The notes below the pieces were generated by a model, which saw only the letters and a list, made by a program, of their open reading frames with translations, was not told the origin of the DNA and searched no databases. From a virus, in IMG/VR virus record IMGVR_UViG_3300017782_000147, positions 1 through 28,487 of that record: DNA of 28,487 bases; one strand, written 5' to 3'. Positions 22,583-27,623 of this stretch are shown piece after piece. The translations under genes were made by a program, and so were the position numbers. The first letter of the stretch is position 1. Each line of letters starts with the position of its first letter.

Positions 22583-22825
22583 TTAGCTAATTTCCTTACT
22601 GTTAAGCATCTTAAAGAGTAAGTCGATGATAGGATCAACGAGAAAGTCCTTATGTATAGCTGGTGCTATGTCTAACGTCTGCTTATTCACAATGCCCGTC
22701 TTAAGAAAACTACCTATTGTTAATGTAGTAGGCCCATGTAACATACATTTGATTGTAATAGGCTCGTCTCTATCATTAATAATACGTTCGTTTAATACTT
22801 CCATCTTAGTTTTAGGTTGTTCCAT
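22583..22825 (-). CDS. Hypothetical protein (80 aa)
   Basis: A small soluble protein: KTKMEVLNERIINDRDEPITIKCMLHGPTTLTIGSFLKTGIVNKQTLDIAPAIHKD and a C-terminal helix (PIIDLLFKMLN). AAGGAGCAGT precedes the ATG, and TATAAT lies at the divergent gap to the plus-strand oxygenase. No family recognised. Confidence 0.6.
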   Translation of the reverse strand: MEQPKTKMEVLNERIINDRDEPITIKCMLHGPTTLTIGSFLKTGIVNKQTLDIAPAIHKDFLVDPIIDLLFKMLNSKEIS

Positions 22826-22861
22826 ACTGCTCCTTTTATGTATACCATATTATAGTACCAT

Positions 22862-23398
22862 ATGCTAAATATATCTACTGTGCATACCATTAAAAACTAT
22901 CCAGAGTTACAGCTCTTTCAACTAGATAACGATGATCGAGTACTCTATAAGTGTAGTGATCTATATCATACTATAAAAGATAAGAAGAATGATACACATA
23001 CTACATTTAAAACTAAAGATGGCTTCCAAAGCGGTAATATACTACACGACTATCCTGACAACGATATAATGTTATCTATCGTAGATAGCATGGAACAAAA
23101 GATTAATGCACAATACAACATAGAGTGTAACCATGTATGTCTTCATATGTTAGACTATGCATCAATGAGTGAAGTACTATGGCACAATCACAAAGGTACA
23201 GAGGATATGTCATACATCCTATATCTAAACAATACACTAGATGGCAATACCGTCTTTCAGTTTACTAATAAGGAATGTATTAACGTCTTCCCTAAGAAAG
23301 GTCTCTTAGCCGTCTTCCCATCACATCTACAGCATTGCGGTGAACGATCCGTACAAGCCAAGCGCATCTTAGTCGGAGCCCTTCGATACAAAGTCTAG
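22862..23398 (+). CDS. Plus-strand 2OG-Fe(II) oxygenase-like protein
   Basis: A 178-residue protein with a double-stranded beta-helix core: VLWHNHKGTEDMSYILYLNNTLDGNTVFQFTNKECINVFPKKGLLAVFPSHLQHCGERS and KRILVGALRYKV. The distal His (His158 in LQHCGERS) and the 2OG Arg (Arg168) are clear; the first motif reads His108/His110 with Glu114/Asp115, less regular than HxD. It lies on the opposite strand to the other oxygenases, divergent from the 80-aa gene. The intergenic gap has TATTAT but no clear Shine-Dalgarno, so translation may begin near the mRNA 5' end. Confidence 0.75.
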   Translation: MLNISTVHTIKNYPELQLFQLDNDDRVLYKCSDLYHTIKDKKNDTHTTFKTKDGFQSGNILHDYPDNDIMLSIVDSMEQKINAQYNIECNHVCLHMLDYASMSEVLWHNHKGTEDMSYILYLNNTLDGNTVFQFTNKECINVFPKKGLLAVFPSHLQHCGERSVQAKRILVGALRYKV

Positions 23399-23533
23399 AG
23401 CGCAGAAAATTTCGCGCCAAAAAATTCTAGTTACCAATTCTCAGAAAACGGTTTAACCTCTTTGAGAGATCGCGTACTAAGTTAAGTAGTAGGGTACCTG
23501 GAGATATATGCAAAAGTCTACCCCGAACGAGAC

Positions 23534-23559
23534 AAAAAAAGAGCTCCCGAAGGAGCTCT
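23534..23559 (-). terminator. Intrinsic terminator of DUF932 gene
   Basis: Minus strand AGAGCTCC-TTCG-GGAGCTCT followed by TTTTTT: an 8-bp stem with a UUCG loop, 18 bp beyond the stop codon. Confidence 0.92.
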
Positions 23560-23576
23560 CTGTGAGTAGGTAAGTC

Positions 23577-24518
23577 CTACGCTGCAGCCTCCAATGCAGT
23601 CTCTAAAGCCTTCAGCTTCAGATTCTTAGATTGGCCATACCAGGCTGATTGCAACCTAACATCGTTGTTAGATCCTCTCTCATGGTCTGTGAAATAAGTC
23701 ACAGCGTTGAAAGCATTCCACCAGCTACCTGGTGCGTAGTTATGACCTGGTGATTGCTCAATCAGATCAAATACACGTTTAGCCGGAGTACTAAGCTCCT
23801 GAGCATGTAACGTCTTACTTCTTTCCTTCTTACTATAAGTAGGGAAGAGGCTATCTAGATAAACAAGTACATCATCCTTCTTGTACTTCTTCTTACCTAA
23901 GTGCTCAGCCATGTCCTTGTAATCATCTAACTTAACGTTAGCAATTCCAAGCATCTCTTTCACGTTGTCAGCATCAAATGCTTTCTTGTGATTCAACTTA
24001 ACTGCATTCTTAGATGAAGAGTTAAGAGATAGCGTAAGCGTATTGTTACATACAACTCGGATAGGTGTAAACCTAACATCAATACTCTGCCCAAACTTAT
24101 GAGGGTTTGAGAAAAGCAGATATGAATCAACTTGATCACCGCCAAACAATTCAAATGAATCTTTGACCTTAGCAAGTACCCATACAATCTTTCCGTCCTG
24201 AAGACTTCCAGCTGTATGCATCTCCATATCACCTTTAAGACAAAAGTCATTAAAGAATTGAAATGCAGTATCGTTCTGGCAAGGCTGCCATTCATCACCA
24301 ACTACATCAAGTACACTCATATCAGAACTTCTGATTAGAGCTTTCTTCTTAGGTACAACAATACCTTCCGAAGTTACAAGAGACTGTTTCTCAACAGCCC
24401 AATCAAGACCTGCAGCAATCTGCATGTCATAAGGAAGTAGATCACTCTCTACTTTAGTACCAAGCCCATGCCAGGGAAGTTGTCCCGCGTAAGCCATCGT
24501 TTCTACATTATGTGCCAT
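23577..24518 (-). CDS. DUF932/TIGR03299 phage-plasmid protein
   Basis: This 313-residue protein has the DUF932 pattern: AHNVETMAYAGQLPWHGLG start, LDWAVEKQSLVT, VPKKKALIRSSDMSVLDVVGDEWQPCQNDTAFQFF, FTPIRVVCNNTLTLSL and the C-terminal NYAPGSWWNAFNAVTYFTDH. These proteins are common in phages and plasmids; the biochemical role is unknown. It forms a monocistronic unit with several promoters upstream (24557-24758), a strong ribosome-binding site (TAGGAGGA) and its own terminator. Confidence 0.9.
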   Translation of the reverse strand: MAHNVETMAYAGQLPWHGLGTKVESDLLPYDMQIAAGLDWAVEKQSLVTSEGIVVPKKKALIRSSDMSVLDVVGDEWQPCQNDTAFQFFNDFCLKGDMEMHTAGSLQDGKIVWVLAKVKDSFELFGGDQVDSYLLFSNPHKFGQSIDVRFTPIRVVCNNTLTLSLNSSSKNAVKLNHKKAFDADNVKEMLGIANVKLDDYKDMAEHLGKKKYKKDDVLVYLDSLFPTYSKKERSKTLHAQELSTPAKRVFDLIEQSPGHNYAPGSWWNAFNAVTYFTDHERGSNNDVRLQSAWYGQSKNLKLKALETALEAAA

Positions 24519-24556
24519 AATTAAATCCTCCTATATATGTGATTATTAAAGCCCGT

Positions 24557-24588
24557 TTATTATATGAACTTGAGCGACAATATCTACT
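24557..24588 (-). promoter_or_regulatory. Second-class promoter with conserved TTGTCGCT block
   Basis: Minus-strand TATAAT (24559-24564) has no consensus -35; upstream lies GTAGATATTGTCGCTCAAG followed by TTCA. The same arrangement occurs before the gene at 26883 (26912-26943) with GTAGATTTTGTCGCTTGAG. The conserved block in place of a -35 suggests an activator-dependent promoter, as in T4 middle promoters. Confidence 0.5.
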
Positions 24589-24629
24589 TTTATCTAGTAA
24601 CCAGACTGAAATAAAAAAAATTAAATTTC

Positions 24630-24658
24630 TTGCCTATAGTTTAAATCGCATATAAAAT
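24630..24658 (+). promoter_or_regulatory. TAAAAT-type promoter (+)
   Basis: TTGCCT, 17 bp, TAAAAT (with preceding TA). It faces the minus-strand promoter at 24679-24707, and no plus-strand gene follows for about 940 bp. Confidence 0.55.
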
Positions 24659-24678
24659 CGCTCACTTCCATAAACTGG

Positions 24679-24707
24679 ATTTTATACTAGATCAGGTCTC
24701 AAGTCAA
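24679..24707 (-). promoter_or_regulatory. TAAAAT-type promoter (-), DUF932 gene
   Basis: TTGACT, 17 bp, TAAAAT on the minus strand, about 160 bp upstream of the DUF932 gene. Confidence 0.7.
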
Positions 24708-24729
24708 CTGAGAGTTTTAAAAGTTTTCG

Positions 24730-24758
24730 ATTTTATATTCAGCCGCGTGTTAGTGCAA
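24730..24758 (-). promoter_or_regulatory. TAAAAT-type promoter (-), distal DUF932 promoter
   Basis: TTGCAC, 17 bp, TAAAAT. The stretch from the -10 box through the start region (24715-24737) is identical over 23 nt to 27541-27563 on the plus strand. Confidence 0.7.
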
Positions 24759-24770
24759 GCTCTTTGGGCC

Positions 24771-24795
24771 AAAAAAAAGCCCGCGTGAGCGGGCT
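24771..24795 (-). terminator. Intrinsic terminator
   Basis: Minus strand AGCCCGC-TCAC-GCGGGCT followed by eight T; it closes the transcript of the three small genes at 24818-25338. Confidence 0.92.
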
Positions 24796-24817
24796 CGAGT
24801 CATCAGACTCTAGGGGG

Positions 24818-24970
24818 TTAAAATGTCCAGCCTTTATCTATTATCAACCAAACCAGCGGTAATGAGATAGCTGCTCCAAGCATCATAGTGACTAGAAGAG
24901 CATACACTGGATGTCTTTCTAGCCATCTATTAATGGCTTCTTCATTTCTTTTCTGTTGCTCAGTTTGCAT
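24818..24970 (-). CDS. Small tail TM protein (50 aa)
   Basis: The ORF starts MQTEQQKRNEEAINRWLERH, then has a TM helix (YALLVTMMLGAAISLPLVWLII) and ends DKGWTFstop. Its ATG lies inside the last codons of the 64-aa gene (11-bp overlap). The charged N-terminus plus TM suggests an inner-membrane small protein. Unknown function. Confidence 0.65.
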   Translation of the reverse strand: MQTEQQKRNEEAINRWLERHPVYALLVTMMLGAAISLPLVWLIIDKGWTF

Positions 24971-25154
24971 GTGCGCCCTCCTCTGTCCAAGCTTCAAACA
25001 GCTTGAATGATGTTTGCTTATCTATCGCGAATTCATCTCGCAATACAGCTGGTGCGCCAAACATGTTCATCGATCCTGACTCTCTCAAGTCATCCAAGAA
25101 CGTAAAAGCAAGGCTCTTAAGTTCGTCATCAATCCCTTCTATATAATTAGACAT
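24960..25154 (-). CDS. Conserved small protein (64 aa)
   Basis: An acidic helical protein: NYIEGIDDELKSLAFTFLDDLRESGSMNMFGAPAVLRDEFAIDKQTSFKLFEAWTEEG. The segment MNMFGAPAVLRDEF...FEAWTE recalls small conserved proteins of phages and bacteria that I have seen annotated as hypothetical; a small helix-turn-helix-like fold is possible. It is overlapped at both ends (8 bp upstream, 11 bp downstream). Confidence 0.7.
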   Translation of the reverse strand: MSNYIEGIDDELKSLAFTFLDDLRESGSMNMFGAPAVLRDEFAIDKQTSFKLFEAWTEEGAHAN

Positions 25155-25338
25155 TTGATGCCCTCCTAGTTAGTGATGGAGCCCAAGCCCCATAATAGAC
25201 GTTAAAAAGATCCCAAGATGCTTGATCAGTCAATCTGACATCGTTCCACAGCTCGCGCTCTTTTCGGTTTAAATAAGACCACTTCTGATAGTTCTCGAGA
25301 TGTGATCGCTCTTCTTTATAAATGAATTGCTCTTGCAT
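25147..25338 (-). CDS. Hypothetical helical protein (63 aa)
   Basis: From the ATG at 25338 (GGAGG nine bases upstream; the longer frame to 25434 runs through the promoter and is rejected). The sequence EEQ-type start QEQFIYKEERSHLENYQKW and YLNRKERELWNDVRLTDQASW is rich in Glu, Arg and Trp. First gene of the three-gene early unit. Unknown function. Confidence 0.65.
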   Translation of the reverse strand: MQEQFIYKEERSHLENYQKWSYLNRKERELWNDVRLTDQASWDLFNVYYGAWAPSLTRRASNV

Positions 25339-25368
25339 TTCTAATCCTCCAATTGTTAATACTCTTAT

Positions 25369-25397
25369 ATTGTAACCTCTAATTATAAAAACATCAA
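25369..25397 (-). promoter_or_regulatory. sigma70-type promoter for 25338 unit
   Basis: Minus-strand TTGATG, 17 bp, TACAAT, about 24 bp before the likely transcription start and 31 bp before the ATG. Confidence 0.75.
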
Positions 25398-25514
25398 CAG
25401 GTAAGGGAGAAGAGAAAAGAAGACAGTGATCCAAAATACAAGAAGTACTAGTGCGTTAATACCTTTCACGATCCCGATTATGGGCCGAAAGAATGTTGCG
25501 ATTGCCGTCCTAAT
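25383..25514 (-). CDS. Possible tiny membrane protein with ATT start
   Basis: A hydrophobic ORF (43 codons) reads RTAIATFFRPIIGIVKGINA, then LVLLVFWITVFFSLLPYLL. It lacks ATG, GTG or TTG near its start, but an ATT has AAGGGGA five bases upstream. A clear TM segment and its position in a gene-dense zone argue for it; the rare start codon argues against. The 3' end overlaps the promoter of the next unit. Confidence 0.3.
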   Translation of the reverse strand: MRTAIATFFRPIIGIVKGINALVLLVFWITVFFSLLPYLLMFL

Positions 25515-25600
25515 GAGAGTCCCCTTTTGTTGTTTGTTTCTACTCTTATTAATAGTAACTTATTACATACTATACATCCATATAGTACTTTAAAATAAAC

Positions 25601-25651
25601 ATGAATAAAGTAGTTGATCTATTTCAAAAAAGAGCCATAATGTGTGTCTGA
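25601..25651 (+). CDS. Possible 16-codon leader ORF
   Basis: ATG...TGA reading MNKVVDLFQKRAIMCV; its TGA overlaps the next ATG as TGATG. No strong ribosome-binding site. It may be a leader peptide that couples translation of the 41-aa membrane protein. Confidence 0.35.
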   Translation: MNKVVDLFQKRAIMCV

Positions 25652-25776
25652 TGAAAAGTATCTTATTTACCTTATTAAAAATAACGTTTTGGATTCTGAA
25701 GTGGACATTTCTATCTTTAGCTCTCCTTACTGTAGCGTTCTTTGCTGGTGGTAATGAGAAGCATTTCAATCAGTGA
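25651..25776 (+). CDS. Small one-TM protein (41 aa)
   Basis: The sequence starts MKSILFTLLKITFWILKWT, then LSLALLTVAFFAGGNEKHFN. One strong TM or signal-like helix. It is followed after 38 bp by an intrinsic terminator, so it ends a plus-strand unit. Unknown function. Confidence 0.6.
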   Translation: MKSILFTLLKITFWILKWTFLSLALLTVAFFAGGNEKHFNQ

Positions 25777-25814
25777 AACTAATAGGCCCCCCCTATTAGG
25801 TTTCTACTCCTCCT

Positions 25815-25839
25815 GCCCCCTGAAATGGGGGCTTTTTTT
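25815..25839 (+). terminator. Intrinsic terminator
   Basis: GCCCCC-TGAAAT-GGGGGC followed by seven T. Confidence 0.92.
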
Positions 25840-25861
25840 GGCTGCAATCTGCGGGCGCGCG

Positions 25862-25890
25862 ATTTTATATGCAGCTGCGTCAAAGTGCAA
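25862..25890 (-). promoter_or_regulatory. TAAAAT-type promoter (-)
   Basis: Minus-strand TTGCAC, 17 bp, TAAAAT. It diverges from the ncRNA promoter at 25914 and would transcribe leftwards, antisense to the 41-aa gene. Confidence 0.6.
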
Positions 25891-25913
25891 GAGAAAAATA
25901 AATTAAAAAACAG

Positions 25914-25942
25914 TTGACCTAGGTCGCAATCGCGCTTACAAT
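25914..25942 (+). promoter_or_regulatory. Strong promoter of the large ncRNA
   Basis: TTGACC, 17 bp, TACAAT: near-consensus sigma70. The palindrome GACCTAGGTC overlaps the -35 and spacer (25916-25925). Transcription should start near 25949. Confidence 0.85.
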
Positions 25943-25948
25943 ATGGTT

Positions 25949-26523
25949 AACTTAGCAGGGGCTATATGAACGTCGCGCGCTGAAGAACCTACCTAGGTAG
26001 AGAAGAGCTGAAATGCTCGATTGAACTAGGATGGTGGTGGAAGCGCTTAATGGTGATACCACGACTGGGACCTCGTAGTATGGACGTAGGCTTAATCAAC
26101 CTATTCACGTACGTAGAGATTTCATCCAGCTAAGCAGCAATCTGTGAGGATTGTAATTGGAACACTGAACCGTGTCAAACCGACTTAATGGAGAGATGAT
26201 GCCGCGGTAGAGTCAGGCGGAGGCGATCTTAATGATACACCTCATGCAGCCGAGTCATAAAAAAGTCAGGCTTGCTGACCGTACAATTACATTCCAAGAA
26301 CGTCAGGTTGTTGGCCCCACCTTTTTCAGAGCAGCTTGATCCTCTTAGCGGTCGACCAAGTCAAGCTCGAAACTGGACTGCAAACGTGAGCGTTGCTTAG
26401 TAGGTGATACGAGAACTATAGATAACTCGAGTACCCCTACCTGCGCGAGGAACAGTATCCGGTATTGCTCTAGCGAGTGATAGAAATCGCCCCTAAGGTT
26501 AAAAGCGTTAGGGGCACTTTTTT
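25949..26523 (+). ncRNA. Large structured non-coding RNA, about 575 nt, family unassigned
   Basis: This stretch has no plausible ORF, is visibly less AT-rich than its surroundings, and is bounded by a near-consensus promoter and a strong terminator. Local hairpins: 26034-26062, 26086-26104, 26138-26153 (CAATC/GATTG), 26162-26175 (ACAC/GTGT), 26265-26279 (GTCAG/CTGAC), 26333-26367 (7-bp AGCTTGA/TCAAGCT), 26380-26396 and 26400-26440. Long-range candidates are 25973-25978 TCGCGC with 26443-26448 GCGCGA, and 25957-25962 AGGGGC with 26489-26494 GCCCCT. CTTAAT recurs at 26046, 26091, 26184 and 26228. The size is close to ROOL-type and below GOLLD-type phage RNAs, but no conserved element of either was identified. 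Confidence 0.8.
26489..26523 (+). terminator. Intrinsic terminator of the large ncRNA
   Basis: GCCCCTAA/TTAGGGGC, 8-bp stem with an 11-nt loop, followed by ACTTTTTT. The left arm could also pair with AGGGGC at 25957-25962 near the RNA 5' end. Confidence 0.92.
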
Positions 26524-26537
26524 ATTTGAAAAAACAG

Positions 26538-26566
26538 TTGATTTTTCTCGGGGCTGAATATAAAAT
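26538..26566 (+). promoter_or_regulatory. TAAAAT-type promoter (+), antisense direction
   Basis: TTGATT, 17 bp, TAAAAT, just past the ncRNA terminator. It points into the 3' ends of two minus-strand genes; no credible plus-strand gene follows until 27134. Confidence 0.6.
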
Positions 26567-26618
26567 TGCACATCTTTTTGCTAAAAGAGCCGCAAATTGC
26601 TCCGAATAAGAATAAGTC

Positions 26619-26696
26619 TTATTCAGCTTTTGTGAGAAGAACAGCGATCACTACAATCGCTGTTAACAGTCCTAGCGTCACTAGAACGCTATCCAT
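26619..26696 (-). CDS. Micro membrane protein (25 aa)
   Basis: The ORF reads DSVLVTLGLLTAIVVIAVLL and ends TKAEstop, one TM helix. Its ATG overlaps the stop of the 64-aa gene (ATGGATAG). A weak hairpin with TTTT (GAGC/GCTC near 26587-26602) follows. Confidence 0.55.
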   Translation of the reverse strand: MDSVLVTLGLLTAIVVIAVLLTKAE

Positions 26697-26883
26697 AAAT
26701 GGCCTCCATCCTTGCTGGAATCACAACGTGGGTGTTGCAAGCGTCACAACAACGAACATCGGCAACTGGAAGAGCGTTATGCCCTCCTTCCCAAACTACC
26801 TCGTTGGTTTCTGGATGCCTTAGTGGCTTGATGTAACCATCACAAAGGCCGCATCTTTTATCTTCTAGGTTTGTTACGTTCAT
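26689..26883 (-). CDS. Small Cys-rich putative zinc-binding protein (64 aa)
   Basis: Two Cys pairs, RCGLCDGYI (CxxC, about 11-14) and RCCDACNTH (about 44-50) with following His, suggest a treble-clef or rubredoxin-like zinc site. The ribosome-binding site is AAAGGAGTAGAAA. Upstream are a second-class promoter (26912-26943) and a TAAAAT promoter (27028-27056). Such small zinc proteins in phage early regions often bind host proteins or nucleic acid; the role is unknown. Confidence 0.7.
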   Translation of the reverse strand: MNVTNLEDKRCGLCDGYIKPLRHPETNEVVWEGGHNALPVADVRCCDACNTHVVIPARMEAIYG

Positions 26884-26911
26884 TTTCTACTCCTTTTTAA
26901 ATTAACGTACC

Positions 26912-26943
26912 ATTATTATAACAACTCAAGCGACAAAATCTAC
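26912..26943 (-). promoter_or_regulatory. Second-class promoter with conserved TTGTCGCT block
   Basis: Minus-strand TATAAT (26915-26920) preceded by GTAGATTTTGTCGCTTGAG and TTGT. This closely matches 24557-24588 across about 30 nt in an otherwise different context. Confidence 0.5.
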
Positions 26944-26964
26944 TAAAATTAAAAAATAAAAAGC

Positions 26965-26993
26965 TTGCCTTGGTTGGGGTCTGTATATAAAAT
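26965..26993 (+). promoter_or_regulatory. TAAAAT-type promoter (+), distal for 27134 unit
   Basis: TTGCCT, 17 bp, TAAAAT. Faces the minus promoter at 27028-27056 with 34 bp between the -10 boxes. Confidence 0.65.
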
Positions 26994-27027
26994 CGAGCGC
27001 TTTGTACGGCGCTCTTCAAAGGCAGCA

Positions 27028-27056
27028 ATTTTATATTCTTCTTCAAACAAATGCAA
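27028..27056 (-). promoter_or_regulatory. TAAAAT-type promoter (-) for zinc-protein gene
   Basis: Minus-strand TTGCAT, 17 bp, TAAAAT. Confidence 0.7.
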
Positions 27057-27078
27057 GTAATTTATTTTAAAAATAAAG

Positions 27079-27107
27079 TTGCATATATAGAGCTCTGAAT
27101 CCATAAT
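27079..27107 (+). promoter_or_regulatory. Proximal promoter for 27134 unit
   Basis: TTGCAT, 17 bp, CATAAT. The spacer contains the palindrome AGAGCTCT (27089-27096), also found in the promoter spacer at 27576-27583. Confidence 0.6.
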
Positions 27108-27133
27108 TAGGGTTCATTAATAAGAGGAGTAGA

Positions 27134-27391
27134 ATGATGCAACAATTAAGCTTAAGATTTGATAATGAAGAGATCATGGAAGCTAACATTAGTAGAGCTA
27201 GGCATGGTGGATGTTATGATAGAGGGTCAGCTGATTCCTATTATGGTAGAGCGAGGTCACCACATTACTTTGTAGGAGCCACTCTACAATCAGAAAGAGT
27301 TTGTATTGATCAGATGTCTGAGTTTCAGATTAGAGAATACAATCATGGGTATGATGATAATGAAAAACAAGGTAACAAAAAAGAATGGTGA
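27134..27391 (+). CDS. Conserved small phage protein, RGSADSYYGR type (85 aa)
   Basis: Sequence GCYDRGSADSYYGRARSPHY followed by FVGATLQSERV and a C-terminal EYNHGYDDNEKQGNKKEW. I recall short uncharacterised proteins with the same DRGSADSYYGR...PHY...YNxGYDxNE...KxW layout in many phages and proteobacteria; none with known function. The ribosome-binding site is AAGAGGAGTAGA; the second Met is an equally possible start. The stop is overlapped by a GTG-started micro ORF. Confidence 0.75.
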   Translation: MMQQLSLRFDNEEIMEANISRARHGGCYDRGSADSYYGRARSPHYFVGATLQSERVCIDQMSEFQIREYNHGYDDNEKQGNKKEW

Positions 27392-27462
27392 GCCAACTAG
27401 AGTTTCTAGCCTACATGCTTCTTCTAATATATGGAGTTGTGTTGTTGGCTAGAGACAAGTAA
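27388..27462 (+). CDS. Micro membrane protein with GTG start (24 aa)
   Basis: GTG overlaps the TGA of the previous gene (GGTGA). The product, read with initiator Met, continues SQLEFLAYMLLLIYGVVLLA and ends RDKstop: one TM helix. A terminator follows 20 bp later. Confidence 0.5.
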   Translation: MSQLEFLAYMLLLIYGVVLLARDK

Positions 27463-27481
27463 GACTTGGAACCTACTTTTA

Positions 27482-27509
27482 GGAAGGCTCACTAGAGCCT
27501 TTCTTTTTG
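27482..27509 (+). terminator. Intrinsic terminator
   Basis: AAGGCTC-ACTA-GAGCCTT followed by TCTTTTTG; 7-bp core stem with two further outer pairs. Confidence 0.88.
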
Positions 27510-27519
27510 TCTAAAGTAG

Positions 27520-27548
27520 TTGATTTTTTATTCATTTGCATATAAAAT
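27520..27548 (+). promoter_or_regulatory. TAAAAT-type promoter for 27624 gene
   Basis: TTGATT, 17 bp, TAAAAT. A 9-bp perfect inverted repeat, AAAACTTTT-AA-AAAAGTTTT (27551-27570), lies at the expected transcription start. Confidence 0.75.
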
Positions 27549-27568
27549 CGAAAACTTTTAAAAAAGTT

Positions 27569-27597
27569 TTGAATTAGAGCTCTAGTGAGACTATAAT
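27569..27597 (+). promoter_or_regulatory. Proximal promoter for 27624 gene
   Basis: TTGAAT, 17 bp, TATAAT, with AGAGCTCT in the spacer (27576-27583), as in the promoter at 27079. Confidence 0.75.
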
Positions 27598-27623
27598 ATC
27601 CTTATAACAAAAAGGAGTAACTA

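Noticed and set aside
23399-23531. Gap between the plus-strand oxygenase and the DUF932 terminator
   Set aside because: Only a weak GCGC/GCGC hairpin without a T tract was seen; no gene or promoter that I can support.
23993-24301. Minus-strand 102-codon ORF inside the DUF932 gene
   Set aside because: Same strand, other frame, internal to a conserved gene; no start signal.
26440-26470. RNase P-like GAGGAA...TCCGG stretch near the ncRNA 3' end
   Set aside because: Bacterial RNase P has GAGGAAAGTCC at its 5' side and an ACAGAA block later; neither arrangement is present.
25949-26523. tmRNA
   Set aside because: No tRNA-like ends, CCA or tag reading frame ending in Ala-Ala-stop were found.
26566-26823. 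Plus-strand 85-codon ORF opposite the zinc-protein gene
   Set aside because: Starts inside the -10 region of the promoter at 26538 and mirrors a better minus-strand gene; no ribosome-binding site.
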